DNA of 64,000 bases from Cryphonectria parasitica EP155 (Eukaryota; Ascomycota; Sordariomycetes; Diaporthales; Cryphonectriaceae), in the NCBI RefSeq assembly GCF_011745365.1, contig NW_024468909.1, positions 2,232,001 through 2,296,000 on the forward strand, in the 5' to 3' direction. Of the stretch, positions 46,297 through 56,300 are shown one piece after another. Position 1 is the first letter of the stretch. Each line of letters starts with the position of its first letter. Under the pieces are notes generated by a model, which was not told where the DNA came from, did no database searches, and saw only the letters and a list, made by a program, of their open reading frames with translations. Both the position numbers and the translations under genes were made by a program.

Positions 46297-48027
46297 ATGT
46301 CGAATCGACCTATATTTATGGCGACGCACCCTCGTGCGTGCTCGACCGCTTTTGAAAGGGTACGTCTATACCAATCAATTTAGCCTTACCACAGCATTGG
46401 GACCAAGCGGCCCGTTATTTCCTCAGGGTCCTGCGGGCGAATAGACTGCCATGTGTTTCGCGAGACAATGGCAATTCGCAGCCCTGAGATGGCGTGCTCA
46501 CCAGTAGCGCACCTTCCAATATAACCAGAACGCAGCCCCCGCCTGTGTCTTGGGATCTTCACCACTAACATTTGGATCTCTTCAACCCTTCTTTTTTTTT
46601 TTTTAGGTCTTTATGACACGCCGAGACATCTTGCAATGTGCCCATGAGCCCTTTGGAGATGCCTTCTACTACGGCCCTGAGCGCCTGTCGGACCGCTTCG
46701 CCGACGACGAGGATGCCAGGATCAAGAGCGGCTTCTCAAAGTCCACCTACAAGACCGTCATGGACCGTCTTGAGAAGGACGGGAGCGAGGTTAGTTTCTT
46801 TTGCTCTGAATATCGTCTGTCCCGAGTTTCTGCTGCGATCGGCTCAAGGCTTTGCATTTTTGAGAGATATCCGGTGTTGGTGCTTGGTTGACCTTTGGTC
46901 ACAACACCCATCCGTCTCGCTGCTCTGCGACGGCACACCCGACACAGAGAGACACAGATCAGAACGTTGGAACATCATGGAGTCCTCACAAAGTACTAAC
47001 AAGAGATATAGGGCAAGCGAGTTTTCATCAAGGACATTGCTCACTACCTCCTTCCACCCCATGGCAAGGACGCCGAGGTTGCACCCTCTCTCGTCGGCGG
47101 CCACGCCCTGACCGATGCTCCTGAGGTCAACAGCAACGCAGATACAAATAGCCACAACGGCTTTGTCTCAAGTCACACAAATGGTTTCGTCAACGGCCCG
47201 ACGAACGGAGACGCCTCCAACGATGCCACCACACACACCACAGGCCACGTTAACGGTCCCACGAACGACGAAGACGAGAACCCCACCGTGATGCCCACCG
47301 ACATGCTCCGTGGCTTCCACTGGACCTTCCTCATCCGCCACCCCCGCCGCTCCATCCCCTCCTACTACCGCTGCACCGTCCCGCCCCTGGACGCCATCAC
47401 GGGTTTCCACGACTTCATGCCCTCCGAGGCCGGTTACGAAGAGCTGCGCCAGCTGTTCGACTACCTCCTGTCCCAGAACATCATCGGCCCCAAGAAGGCC
47501 GGCGACAAGATTCCCGTCGACGAGGCCCTCAACGGCTCTGGTTCCGAGACTAGCTCCCTGAACGAGGACGCCCCTAGGCGCGCTGCCATCACCGTCATCG
47601 ACGCCGACGACCTGCTGCAGAACCCTGAGGCCATCCTCAAGGTCTACTGCGAGGAGGTCGGCATCGACTATACCCCCAAGATGCTCGAGTGGGGCGATGA
47701 GGCCAACCAGAAGTACGCCGCCGACGCTTTCGAGAAGTGGTATGGTTTCCACCACGACGCCATCGAGAGCAAGTGCCTGAAGCCTAGACCTCATGGACAT
47801 GTACGTTCACTCTCCTTATAACCAAACCCATGAAATTGAGCCCATGCATATATAGACACAGAGTAACTGACTTGCATTCCTCTTTACAGAAGACGCCCAC
47901 CATTGAGGCTGAGAATGCCGACTGGCGCGAGAAGTTCGGCGAGGAGGCCGCCAAGGTCATCAGGGAGACGGTTGATGCCAATACTGCCGACTATGAGTAC
48001 CTGAAGTCCTTTGCCATCAAGGTCTAA
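46297..48027 (+). CDS. Sulfotransferase-like P-loop protein
   Basis: Predicted P-loop protein of the sulfotransferase fold, expected to use PAPS; acceptor unknown. Exons: 46297-46359, 46607-46789, 47012-47800, 47890-48027; introns 247, 222 and 89 bp, all phase 0. The second intron shows a perfect TACTAAC branch site at 46994-47000. The product is 390 residues. The 5'-phosphosulfate loop is replaced by the fungal variant MATHPRACSTAFER (residues 8-21). A second conserved block FLIRHPRRSIPSYYR matches the 3'-phosphate binding motif with the Arg/Ser pair. Residues about 110-155 are a low-complexity Asn/Thr/His/Gly-rich insert with repeated NGFV and HVNGPTN motifs. The start ATG (CAACATGTC) has good context. 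This type occurs widely in ascomycetes, sometimes in metabolite clusters; none is visible here. Fold assignment is moderately sure, biochemical role unknown. Confidence 0.8.
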
Positions 48028-48377
48028 GCGATGTTTGATGATGATACGAAATACTTAATGCTTGTTGTTGTTGTTTTTTTTTTGGGAGGGGGAATCATTG
48101 AGAAGGACATACTCTTTGCATACGGGAGGCTTGCGATTGCTTTTCTCGGGTCAGCGTGCATGCGCACACCGCATGGCTCATCCTGCATAGCATCTTTTTC
48201 CGGCGGCCATGAAAGTAGGAGAGGGGAGTTGACTTTGTGTCCCTCTGGCCTCCAACGTCAATATGAAATACAACATCCTGACGGAATGTTAATTTCCTCA
48301 AACAAAGGCTTCTTCCTTTTAAGAGACTTGGTGCTTTAAACATAAGCATGTAGGGGGAGGGAGTCCTTCTCTTGTAT
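48028..48377. other. Short convergent intergenic region
   Basis: 350 bp between the stops of the sulfotransferase-like gene (+) and the Ser/Thr-rich gene (-). A T9 run follows the first stop closely. No gene seen. Confidence 0.7.
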
Positions 48378-51300
48378 TCAAGAAGCTGGCTCCCCAGCCA
48401 TACTCCACAGCGCACAGCTTCCCGCCCACACCCCCCCTTCAAGCGTATAGTCCGCATTGTAATCCCCCCACGTACTATCCTGTACGCATTCTACGGCAAT
48501 GGCCGTGTACAGATACTGATAGCAGCTGTCCTGACCAAAACTCGAAAAATCCAACTTTTGCTCATCTGTCGCCGTGCCCGGCTCACAGGAGTCAACATCA
48601 AATATCACGCTCAGAGCAATATCGCCTCCGTTTTCCGCCGCATTCGCGACCTTGCCAGCGGCGGGGGAGGCGGAATCGGCGCTCAGCACGACCTTGTTGG
48701 AAACCAGCGAGCTGCAGTAGGACGACGCAGCGGAAGAGGCTTTCGAGGCGTTGAAGCGGACGAACTGGGAGCCGGTTGCGTCGACTTTGTTGCACACGGG
48801 GCTCTGGTTCCCGCTGTCCGGCGTGGTGGAGGGGAGGGATGCTTGTGTACAGGAGCCTTCGATCTGGTTGCCTTGGCAGGCATTGGCGGTGTTGGCTGGT
48901 GATGTGGCGGCGGCGGTGGTGCTGGTGGTGGTCGTGGCGGATGATGCTTGGGTGGTTGTTTCGGCCGTTGTGGACGACGCTTGGGTCGTTGAGGGCGAGG
49001 TGGAGGAACTTGATGACGAATTGGACGATGAGACTGGGCAAGAATCTCGTCGTCTGAGTTTCTTTGTTTTGCTCACATCCCAGGTGAAGGTCAATGTGTA
49101 TTCCCAGCTGTACGCGGTGCCGGTGTCAGTCGATGTCAAGTAATGTTTGTTGTGTCTTGCGACCAGGTTCATGTACTCCTCCCACTGGCTATAGTACTTT
49201 CCAGTTCTGCCGCCCTTAAACACGTCCGATAGACCACTAGAGGTGCGGACCATGGGTTCAATGCGGTTGGTCCAAAGCTTGGTTAGATACTCTGGAGGTG
49301 TGTTGATTTGGGGCAGAATCGTGTTGGTCATGAAGTCTTTATAAGCTTCGGCAATGCCGTTAGGAAATGTGGCTGTGTAAGCTGCAGTGTTTCCGTACAT
49401 ATTTGCTGGGTTCACCTTGACGTCGTCGTCGAAGGCCTGCCTGTGAAGTGATTGTCAGCAGTCTGTAGAAATGAGAGAACAAAAGTACTACATATGTGTT
49501 TGCAGGAAACTTTGACATGCTTAGAAGCACGCAGATAACTTACAATTGTTTATAGATGGCGTTATTGGTACGGTCAATCAAGTCGAGCATGTTATCGGTT
49601 TTCATTTCCAGCACACCGTAGAGAACAGTCTCCCAATATTGAATCATTTTCCGGAGAGCAGAGGCCGCGGATTTTGAACTGCCAGTTGGGCTGCCGTCGT
49701 TAGGCCAAACCCACCCACTGCCAGTGGCTGGGATCACCCAATCCGGATCGTCTATATACTGCTGTTGGAACGTTGGGCTTCCCGGATCCGTGAAGAAGAT
49801 GCCCTTCGCGTTGCCGTTCAGGTACTGCGACATTGCGATAAATCGCAGGTTGCTACTGCTACCGAGCTGGTCCCACACATCTTGGATAAGGCCGACCTGG
49901 CAAGCCGTCCGGAAGAAGTACTGGTTCATCTGGTTACATGTTAAAGTGTTGGCTGCATTCGTGGAGCTGATAACGCTGGTGAAGAACTGCTTGAGCCAGG
50001 CCTTTTCATCTACAAAGAAGATGGTCAAACGGAGAGCAAACATTTAGCTTAATTCGACAAAATAAGAAGAGAAGAGAGAGAGGAGAGGAAAAGTAAAACG
50101 AGGCAACACTTACAAGCATGGTCCAGGCTCGCGAGATTGTTGATGTTGGCATAGTTTTTTCCAAAAAAGTCTGACCATGGCGGTGCATCTGAAAAATCGA
50201 CGGCGCTCAACCGCGTAGTGGTAAAGACGCAACCAACAGAGGTAGCTCGGTCATAGCGTGAAATAGGAGTCAATGTTGAAGACATCTTGCCTGCTATCTC
50301 GGGCTTCAACATGGCGGCGTTCACGGCGGGCCAGCCAGGTCGAGTGAGAGGTTGGCCGGCGGGAGTAGTAAGCGCGCATCCGCCCAGGCTGGAGATTTCT
50401 GATGTAGATCCCCTCTTTTGGAGGAGATCCATGGTGACGCGACCAGCAACTGCGCGCTTGCCGGAGTCGGACGTAGGGGCTGGCCCAGACGTAATGAGAG
50501 AGGGAACAGCGGTACCAACAGGTGAGCCCGTGGCACAGCCTGCGTTGCATAGTGTTTGTGTAAGCGGGACATTGGTTTGAGATATAAAATCTGCCGGTGG
50601 TGTGCACACCGTGCCGTTGGATGAGACTGTCGTTGTGGTGCCTTGCACGGAGCAGGCAGAGGTCGTCCGCGTGCATGTGGTAGTGTACGATGAACAGGAA
50701 GATGAAGAGCCGGAGGCGGTTTGAGCACAGCTAACAACGCAGTCAGAGGCAGTTTCCGTGGCGGAACAGCTGGATGTAGAAGAAGTTGTTGTCGATGTCG
50801 AACCTGTCCCTGAAGTCGTGGTCTGCTTTGTAGATTCTGACGATGATGCAGTCGTCTTCTTTCCAGATTGTGACGACGTCTGACTGGTTTGTGTGGTAGA
50901 TCTTGACGACGATGTATCATCGCCTGAATCGTCAGTCTCAGGTGGAGTAGTGCAGCTGCCGACCGAGATGCCAAAGACCTTGATGCACGGCATATGAAAT
51001 TTTGGGAGACCAGGAAGCTCGTACTCGACATCAGGATCTGGGGGCAGATTCCACAGGACAACGCCCCGGCCACCTCCGACGACGAGGAATGGCACGAGTG
51101 TTGTTGAAGAATGCGCGTCCGTCGTGGTGATCCACTGGTTGGCCGTCAAGGACGGGTTCGAAAGAGTGATGCCCGTGAAATCAGCAGGGACAGTAGTAAC
51201 AGTCGCAGTGATACTGTCAGATCCGTGTGTAGAAGTACCCTGCGTCTGGCCTTTTGAAGAATTTGGAGCAGTACTTGTGGTGGACTGGCTTGTTGAGGAA

Positions 51301-52190
51301 GTTTGGACGGTACTTGTAGTGGACTGGCTTCCTGTAGAACTTATTGTGGACTTCATGCTCACAGCAGTAGCAGTTGAATTTACAAGCGAAGTCGAAGAAT
51401 AGAGTTTAGAGCTCAGGCTGGAAGACAGAGTGCTTGTCACTGACGAATTTGCAGCTGAAGAGGCATTTGTCTTAATTTCAGAAGAGACGCTGCTTGTCGT
51501 AGAGTTAGCCGACATTTTCAGGCCTGTGGATGTAGTTGTCCCGGCCTCAGAAGCAAGACTGCTTGTCGTCGCGTTGGTCGAAGATCTTAGGCCTGTAGAA
51601 ACAGTCGTGTCCGAGAGGGCTGTTATAGAGGAAAGTCTGATACTTGCTGCCGTATCCAGAGAAGATATCTGACTGGAGCTTGTCGTCGTTCCCGAGAGGC
51701 CTGTTTTGGAGGAACCTCTAGCAGTTTCTGAAATGTTTCCAGAAGACGTCTTCTCAGTGGAGGTTGAATTTGCAATAGATGATCTCTCAGTAGAGATGCT
51801 ATTTGAAGTATTGACGCTGCTTGAAGGGCGAGCGCTGTCGGTCGGCAAGAAGCTGGGTTGAGCGAGCGGCACTTTATCAGAAGCCTTCGGAATATTCCAG
51901 CCAATGCCTTCCGGCCCAATATCATAGCTGTAAGTGAAGAGCGTGGTGGAAGAGCCATTGTTTACGGTCAAGACAGTCTCGGTATAAATGGTCGAGGTGA
52001 GGTTGGCAAAGCCAGAACGTGTCGTGGGAAAGAAGGTTCCCGTCCCTCCAGCGGACGTCTCAGTGACATTTGAGCTGTCTCTGGACGAGGAAGAACTGCT
52101 GAGCGATCCAGCAGATGTGATGAGTGGAAAAGATAGGTGAAGTAAGAGGGAAAGTAAGAGGGAGGAGACCGAGTATGGTGACAACGGCAT
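48378..52190 (-). CDS. Large secreted Ser/Thr-rich protein with chitinase-C-terminus-like modules
   Basis: 1201-residue extracellular protein. Exons: 52190-50114, 50009-49544, 49440-48378; introns 104 bp (phase 1) and 103 bp (phase 2). A signal peptide (SVSSLLLSLLLHLSFPLITSA) leads into about 300 residues of Ser/Thr with two repeated units of about 23 residues (TTVSTGLRSSTNATTSS and TTTSTGLKMSANSTTSS), expected to be O-mannosylated. Next comes a module with ITLSNPSLTANQWITTTDAH and ELPGLPKFHMPCIKVFGISV, a second Ser/Thr linker, a Cys-rich block (CSATETASDCVVSC...CSSYTTTC), then a conserved globular-looking half (WLKQFFTSVISSTNAANTLT, TGSGWVWPNDGS) and a C-terminal domain ending GGVWAGSCALWSMAG. 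From memory, the GLPKFHMPCIK module resembles the region after the catalytic domain of large fungal GH18 chitinases, but no GH18 motif (DGxDxDWE) is present. No GPI tail. Function unknown. Confidence 0.75.
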
Positions 52191-53004
52191 GTTGATTTAT
52201 TCTTGCGATGTAAGTACTTACTTATCAGGAAATACACACGAGAAATTGTGAGCGGGCTCGAGCTCTTCTTGAGGTAAACGACGAGACTTGGAGGGAATCT
52301 TTATTTCTACTACATAATTATTGCAACTGTTTCGGGGCACACATAAATCGAGCTGAATTTTGGGATCGCATTGATCGAATTCACATTCGACTTATTATGT
52401 ACACACCCGGAGTGCTGACCACTCACTGTTCTATGAGTTGGGGCGGAAATTCTAATTAAGCCCACACGAAACTTCAAGAACTTTGCGTCTTTTGAAGCTT
52501 GCAGAGAATGAGAGATGATAAGGAACGGCATCCATGATGAGACTCGCGGTGAGGGGGCCCATAGAGTAGACGTGCTGAGGCTTATTCTGACCGTCAAATT
52601 CGGCCAGGGCTGCGCGGCCGTCTTTGATATTCAATGTTGTAGCGTCGAATTCATGGATTCAATAAATAGGCACAAGGTAGAATGCATCTTACAATATGTA
52701 CAACTCTTACAATTTAGCGCCAGGATCAAGCCAATTGCTGAGTAGAACTGACCAACGACTAATGCACTACGAGTGTGGTGTTTTGTTCGTATTTCTTGAA
52801 ACCCGCCCCCATACGAAGCGCACACGCGGCACACCCTCTTTGATTTAATTTTAGGCCAGCAACCCATCCAATTTCGATTCCAAGCTGCGTTACGCAACTT
52901 GAAAACTATTCAAAATTTCATGAAATAAGCTCTGAGACGCAGGATTCAGCCAGGAAAAAAACAAAAAACATTGGCTGCAAGATGAACCACTCATGAAAAC
53001 AAAC
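52191..53004. other. Divergent promoter region, 0.8 kb
   Basis: Shared upstream region of the Ser/Thr-rich secreted protein (-) and the CxxC hypothetical (+). Mixed composition, no gene or clear motif seen. Confidence 0.6.
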
Positions 53005-54141
53005 ATGACGGCCGGCGGTAACCAGCAATTCACGATGGGCATTTCTCAAATCTACTGTGCCGTATGCGGAGCTCCAATGCTTAGCAACGGGCTTGTGTGC
53101 GTCTGGCCGTTCCTCTCAAGACTCTATTCTTGAAAATATGCTGACAAGAGGCGCAGAGAAAACGGCTCCAAGAAATGGCTGAACGAGAGTGTGCTGTTGA
53201 CCACTGCCAAACGAGCCGAGCACGACGAGGGTGTCACGATTGACGAGTACTGCCCGCCAGGCTTGCACTCAACGTACCACTTCGTCTTGGGCCCCAAACC
53301 TTCACCAGACGAGCAGAGAACGGTCCTCCAACTCGAGGCTGAGGCGGACGACACAGGCCGATTTCTCATCCTGGATACTACTACTGCTCCTTCCGTGTCA
53401 GGCAAGCTGTTAGCTGCCATGTGCGTCGAGATCGACAAGCCCAAACCACCTCCAGGACCACCCGAACACGGCGCACCGCTCTACCTCCCCGTCCACCGCG
53501 CCTGTCTCGAGCTCGCCAACCGCTTCATCAGCAGCACAGAAACATCTCTCCTCAGCGGCCAGACCGTTGCGCCAGATGGCATCACGTCCATCCGACAGCT
53601 GTGGGAAGTCCTGTATCGTCGATTGCCTTGGACGCTCCACGGTCGGACGTGGGTGCTTCCCTCGCCGCAGGAGTACTTTGGCGGCGAGCTCTACCGCAAC
53701 CTTAGCTATGAGCCAGACGATGATCCCGAGGCCGCTGCGCTGCATGAGCAGAATCCGATACAGATTCCTGATCTCACTGCTTCGGTCCTACAGAACCTCA
53801 GACCACTCGATGCAGAAAGCGGCAGCAGCAGTCAAGACAGCGAGTGGTTCTTTGAAGCCCTCATCACTGCAAAGCTATGTCCCTGGCTCTGGGATCTCGA
53901 TACCGACGTCATGCGTGAAAAGCATCGGACCGGGCATTGGGACTGGACGCATCTTGCGCGTGGGCTTACCCATGAGAACGTCATTCAACCGCCCGCATCA
54001 TCGGGAGACAATGGTGGTGACCTCCAGCTTAGCTTGCAACTGCGGAACCGACGCCGGATCTGGCGCCTTCTGGAAGAGGCACGTGTTGACGATGTCGCGA
54101 CCACGGAGGAGGAATTGAAGGCAGCGAGGGGGATGACATAG
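53005..54141 (+). CDS. Hypothetical protein with N-terminal CxxC motif
   Basis: 360 residues from two exons, 53005-53094 and 53149-54141, with a 54 bp phase-0 intron (gtgtgc donor, CTGAC branch, aag acceptor). The N-terminus IYCAVCGAPML carries a CxxC zinc-ribbon-like half. The middle has LYLPVHRACLELANRFI and ITSIRQLWEVLYRRL, and a later segment WDLDTDVMREKHRTGHWDWTHLARGL. This pattern (CxVCG start, 'PVHRACLELA', 'LWEVLYRR') recalls a multi-copy family of fungal proteins often annotated as F-box-like or hypothetical in Sordariomycetes. I recognise the style but not a function. Without the upstream exon the protein would lack an ATG near the start of the open frame, which supports the intron. 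It converges on MHR1 with 252 bp between the stops. Confidence 0.65.
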
Positions 54142-54393
54142 GAAGAGGTGTTTGGATCGAGCTGGGAAACAAACTGAATGAGCACGCTCTAATTAGCGCG
54201 GTGCAGAATTGTCGGAGTTGGAAGGATGAGAGTAGCACATCGTGTTGCTGCCCGTAGGCGGTACCTGATCGCAGAAAACAAGATTATAAAATGCCAAACC
54301 CACTTGCGCATCTTTTTGACTCCCAAAGCAGATATGCCTCATTTGATAGATAGTACAAGCGCACCACCCGACAATATGCTTCATGCCATTTAT

Positions 54394-55572
54394 CTACGCT
54401 CTTGCATCCTGGCCGGGATTGATAGACTTTCCACCTAGCCAGCCAAACCAGCCCTTCTTTTGCTCCACAGGCTCCTGCTTCTCCACAGCCTCACCCTCCT
54501 TGCCATCTTCATTCCCGGCGCCCGCTTCTGCGGTACTGTCGATGCTCTTGTCACCTTCTGCCGACTGCTCCTCTGGGGCTTCCTCTGCCTGTCCCAGGAT
54601 CTCTTTCGTGCGCCAGTTCCAGACCTTGACGCCGTCCGGCAGGCCGACCTCGTGCTCGACATTTTGGGACCACTTCCGTGCCCAGAAGAGGTCGGCGTCG
54701 TTGGACCAGTAGATGGTGGCCTTGTGGAGTCGCTTTGATGGTTCTACTCGCTTGCTGTGCTTCTTGGATGCCTTGTTGGGCGCCGCAGTCTCTGAGGGTG
54801 GTGCCGTACTGGAGGCCTGCGCATCGTCTTCCAGGGCGGACTCCTGTGCCGCTTGGCTGTCAATGGTCGCCAGCTCCGCCTCAGCACCCTGCGCAGCGTC
54901 GACTTCGCCCTCAATCGCCTTCGCCGGCTCCGTCGTCCACATCAGGTTGCCTCTCCCGGCGCCTGCCAGCACCGCCGCTATATCCGCCACGGTATTGGGC
55001 TTCTGATTGTGAATCTTCTCGCCCCGGTCTCTCCGGCTCAGCTTCTGGAACTCCTTGGCCTGCCACCCCCACTCCAGCTCGTGGAGAGCCCTAAACTCGC
55101 GCAGCTTCTGGAAGACGCTCCGGCCCACGACGCCCTGACCGCTCCCGAATCGTATCATGCATAGCGGCTGCCAGTAGTCCTCACGAATGACGGGTGGTTT
55201 TTGTTTCTTGACCGTGAAGGGTATCTGTGAGAGGTATTTTTGGGAGTCGCGCTGTTGTAGAAAAGATAGGCTGTCAGCTCATGACGTGTTGACAGCTATT
55301 GAATGGCCCCATTGGAGTCCAGTCTCGCATTCAGAAGGAGAGGTTGAAAGACGTACTTGTAACCTCGGCTCATGTGAGTATATCACCATGCCATTCTCAA
55401 TGTGGTTGAACACATATATGTTCTCTCCATGGCCGCGCCCGAATCCCGCTAGATGGTACTTCTTCCTCCGGAATTTTGTCTTGGAATGGGCCTGCCTTAT
55501 GCTCGTCCTGGAGACGCCTATCGACAGGCTGTCGAGTATGCCGACAAGCGAGGTCGGCGAGGAGGTGTTCAT
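54394..55572 (-). CDS. MHR1: Mitochondrial recombination/transcription protein MHR1 (mitoribosomal mL67)
   Basis: Nuclear-encoded mitochondrial protein that promotes homologous pairing and mtDNA replication in yeast and is also a large-subunit mitoribosomal protein (mL67). Exons: 55572-55357 and 55251-54394; one 105 bp phase-0 intron (gtacgt/acag). The product is 357 residues. The N-terminus is basic and Ser-rich, suiting import. The signature KFRRKKYHLAGFGRGHGENI followed by YVFNHIENGMVIYS is clear, then YLSQIPFTVKKQKPPVIRED, IRFGSGQGVVGRSVFQKLRE and IADIAAVLAGAGRG. Two Ala/Glu/Ser-rich stretches, near the centre and at the C-terminus, make it longer than the 226-residue yeast protein. The start ATG at 55572 was chosen over an upstream in-frame one at 55656 because it precedes the targeting-like segment directly. 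It shares a promoter region with HSP104. Confidence 0.88.
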
Positions 55573-56300
55573 GGCGGCTTGCTCTGTGTGGGGGGGGTGG
55601 TGGGACTGGATTGAGCAGCAGGCAGTCCAACCTCGCCGTCGCGATGCTTCTCGCAATGCGCGAACAAATTTCCATCCACCCGGCTCGTCTTAGCTAAGCA
55701 AGCCGCTGCGCTAAAAGGCATTGGAGCTTGGGCCAGCGGGTAACCTTCCCTGCCCCCTGCCATGAGAGGAATTCTTTTGCTCGCGGCAGGCTTTGGGTGC
55801 AGCAGGGGGCGTCCAGCCGCACCTAACCCCGCTCTCTGTGGCTGGACCTTCCCTTGTGGCTCCCCTGAAGACCGCTCGAGCTTGGAAGCATCCAGATCCT
55901 TCCACTGGGTGCTGGAAGCAACCAGTGACGTCGTGACCTTCCCAGAATCATCCCACAACAACCAGCCTGTGCCAGCTCATGCTAGCCTCAACAAGAACCA
56001 ACTCTCACCTGCATGAAGGCGCGTCCAAAAGGTTCTCAGCAAGTCTACGGCTCCACAGGGGAATCAGGATAAAAGTATTCTGACTCTTGGGGTCTGCACT
56101 TGATTTCCCCTCTCTTCTTCCAAGAAACAACACAAACTAAATCAAACCAAAACCATACCAGCACGGTTTCACATCGTTGCTCCGTACAACCAAGTCACAC
56201 TCACCGACTCTTTTTTTTTTTTTTATTACACGACAACAACGTTTTTGATACCCACGCATTCCGTTTCTAATTTTCTGTTTTCTTCACCAAGCTATCCATC
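55573..56300. promoter_or_regulatory. Divergent MHR1-HSP104 promoter with STRE motifs
   Basis: Contains stress response elements (AGGGG/CCCCT) at 55754-55758, 55804-55808, 55862-55866, 56057-56061 and 56107-56111, the last two within 250 bp of the HSP104 start. STREs are the binding sites of Msn2/4-type zinc-finger activators. I looked for canonical heat-shock elements (TTCnnGAA); only near-matches with 3-nt spacing are present (for example TTCCCAGAA near 55943 and TTCCAAGAA near 56120). A T14 run lies at about 56211-56224. Confidence 0.55.

Noticed and set aside
50321..51073. 250-codon minus-strand frame and plus-strand frames over the Ser/Thr-rich gene
   Set aside because: Shadows of the real coding frame produced by its low-complexity repeats.
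55573..56300. Canonical heat-shock elements
   Set aside because: Only TTC-GAA pairs with 3-nt spacing are present; the consensus requires 2-nt spacing and at least three alternating units.
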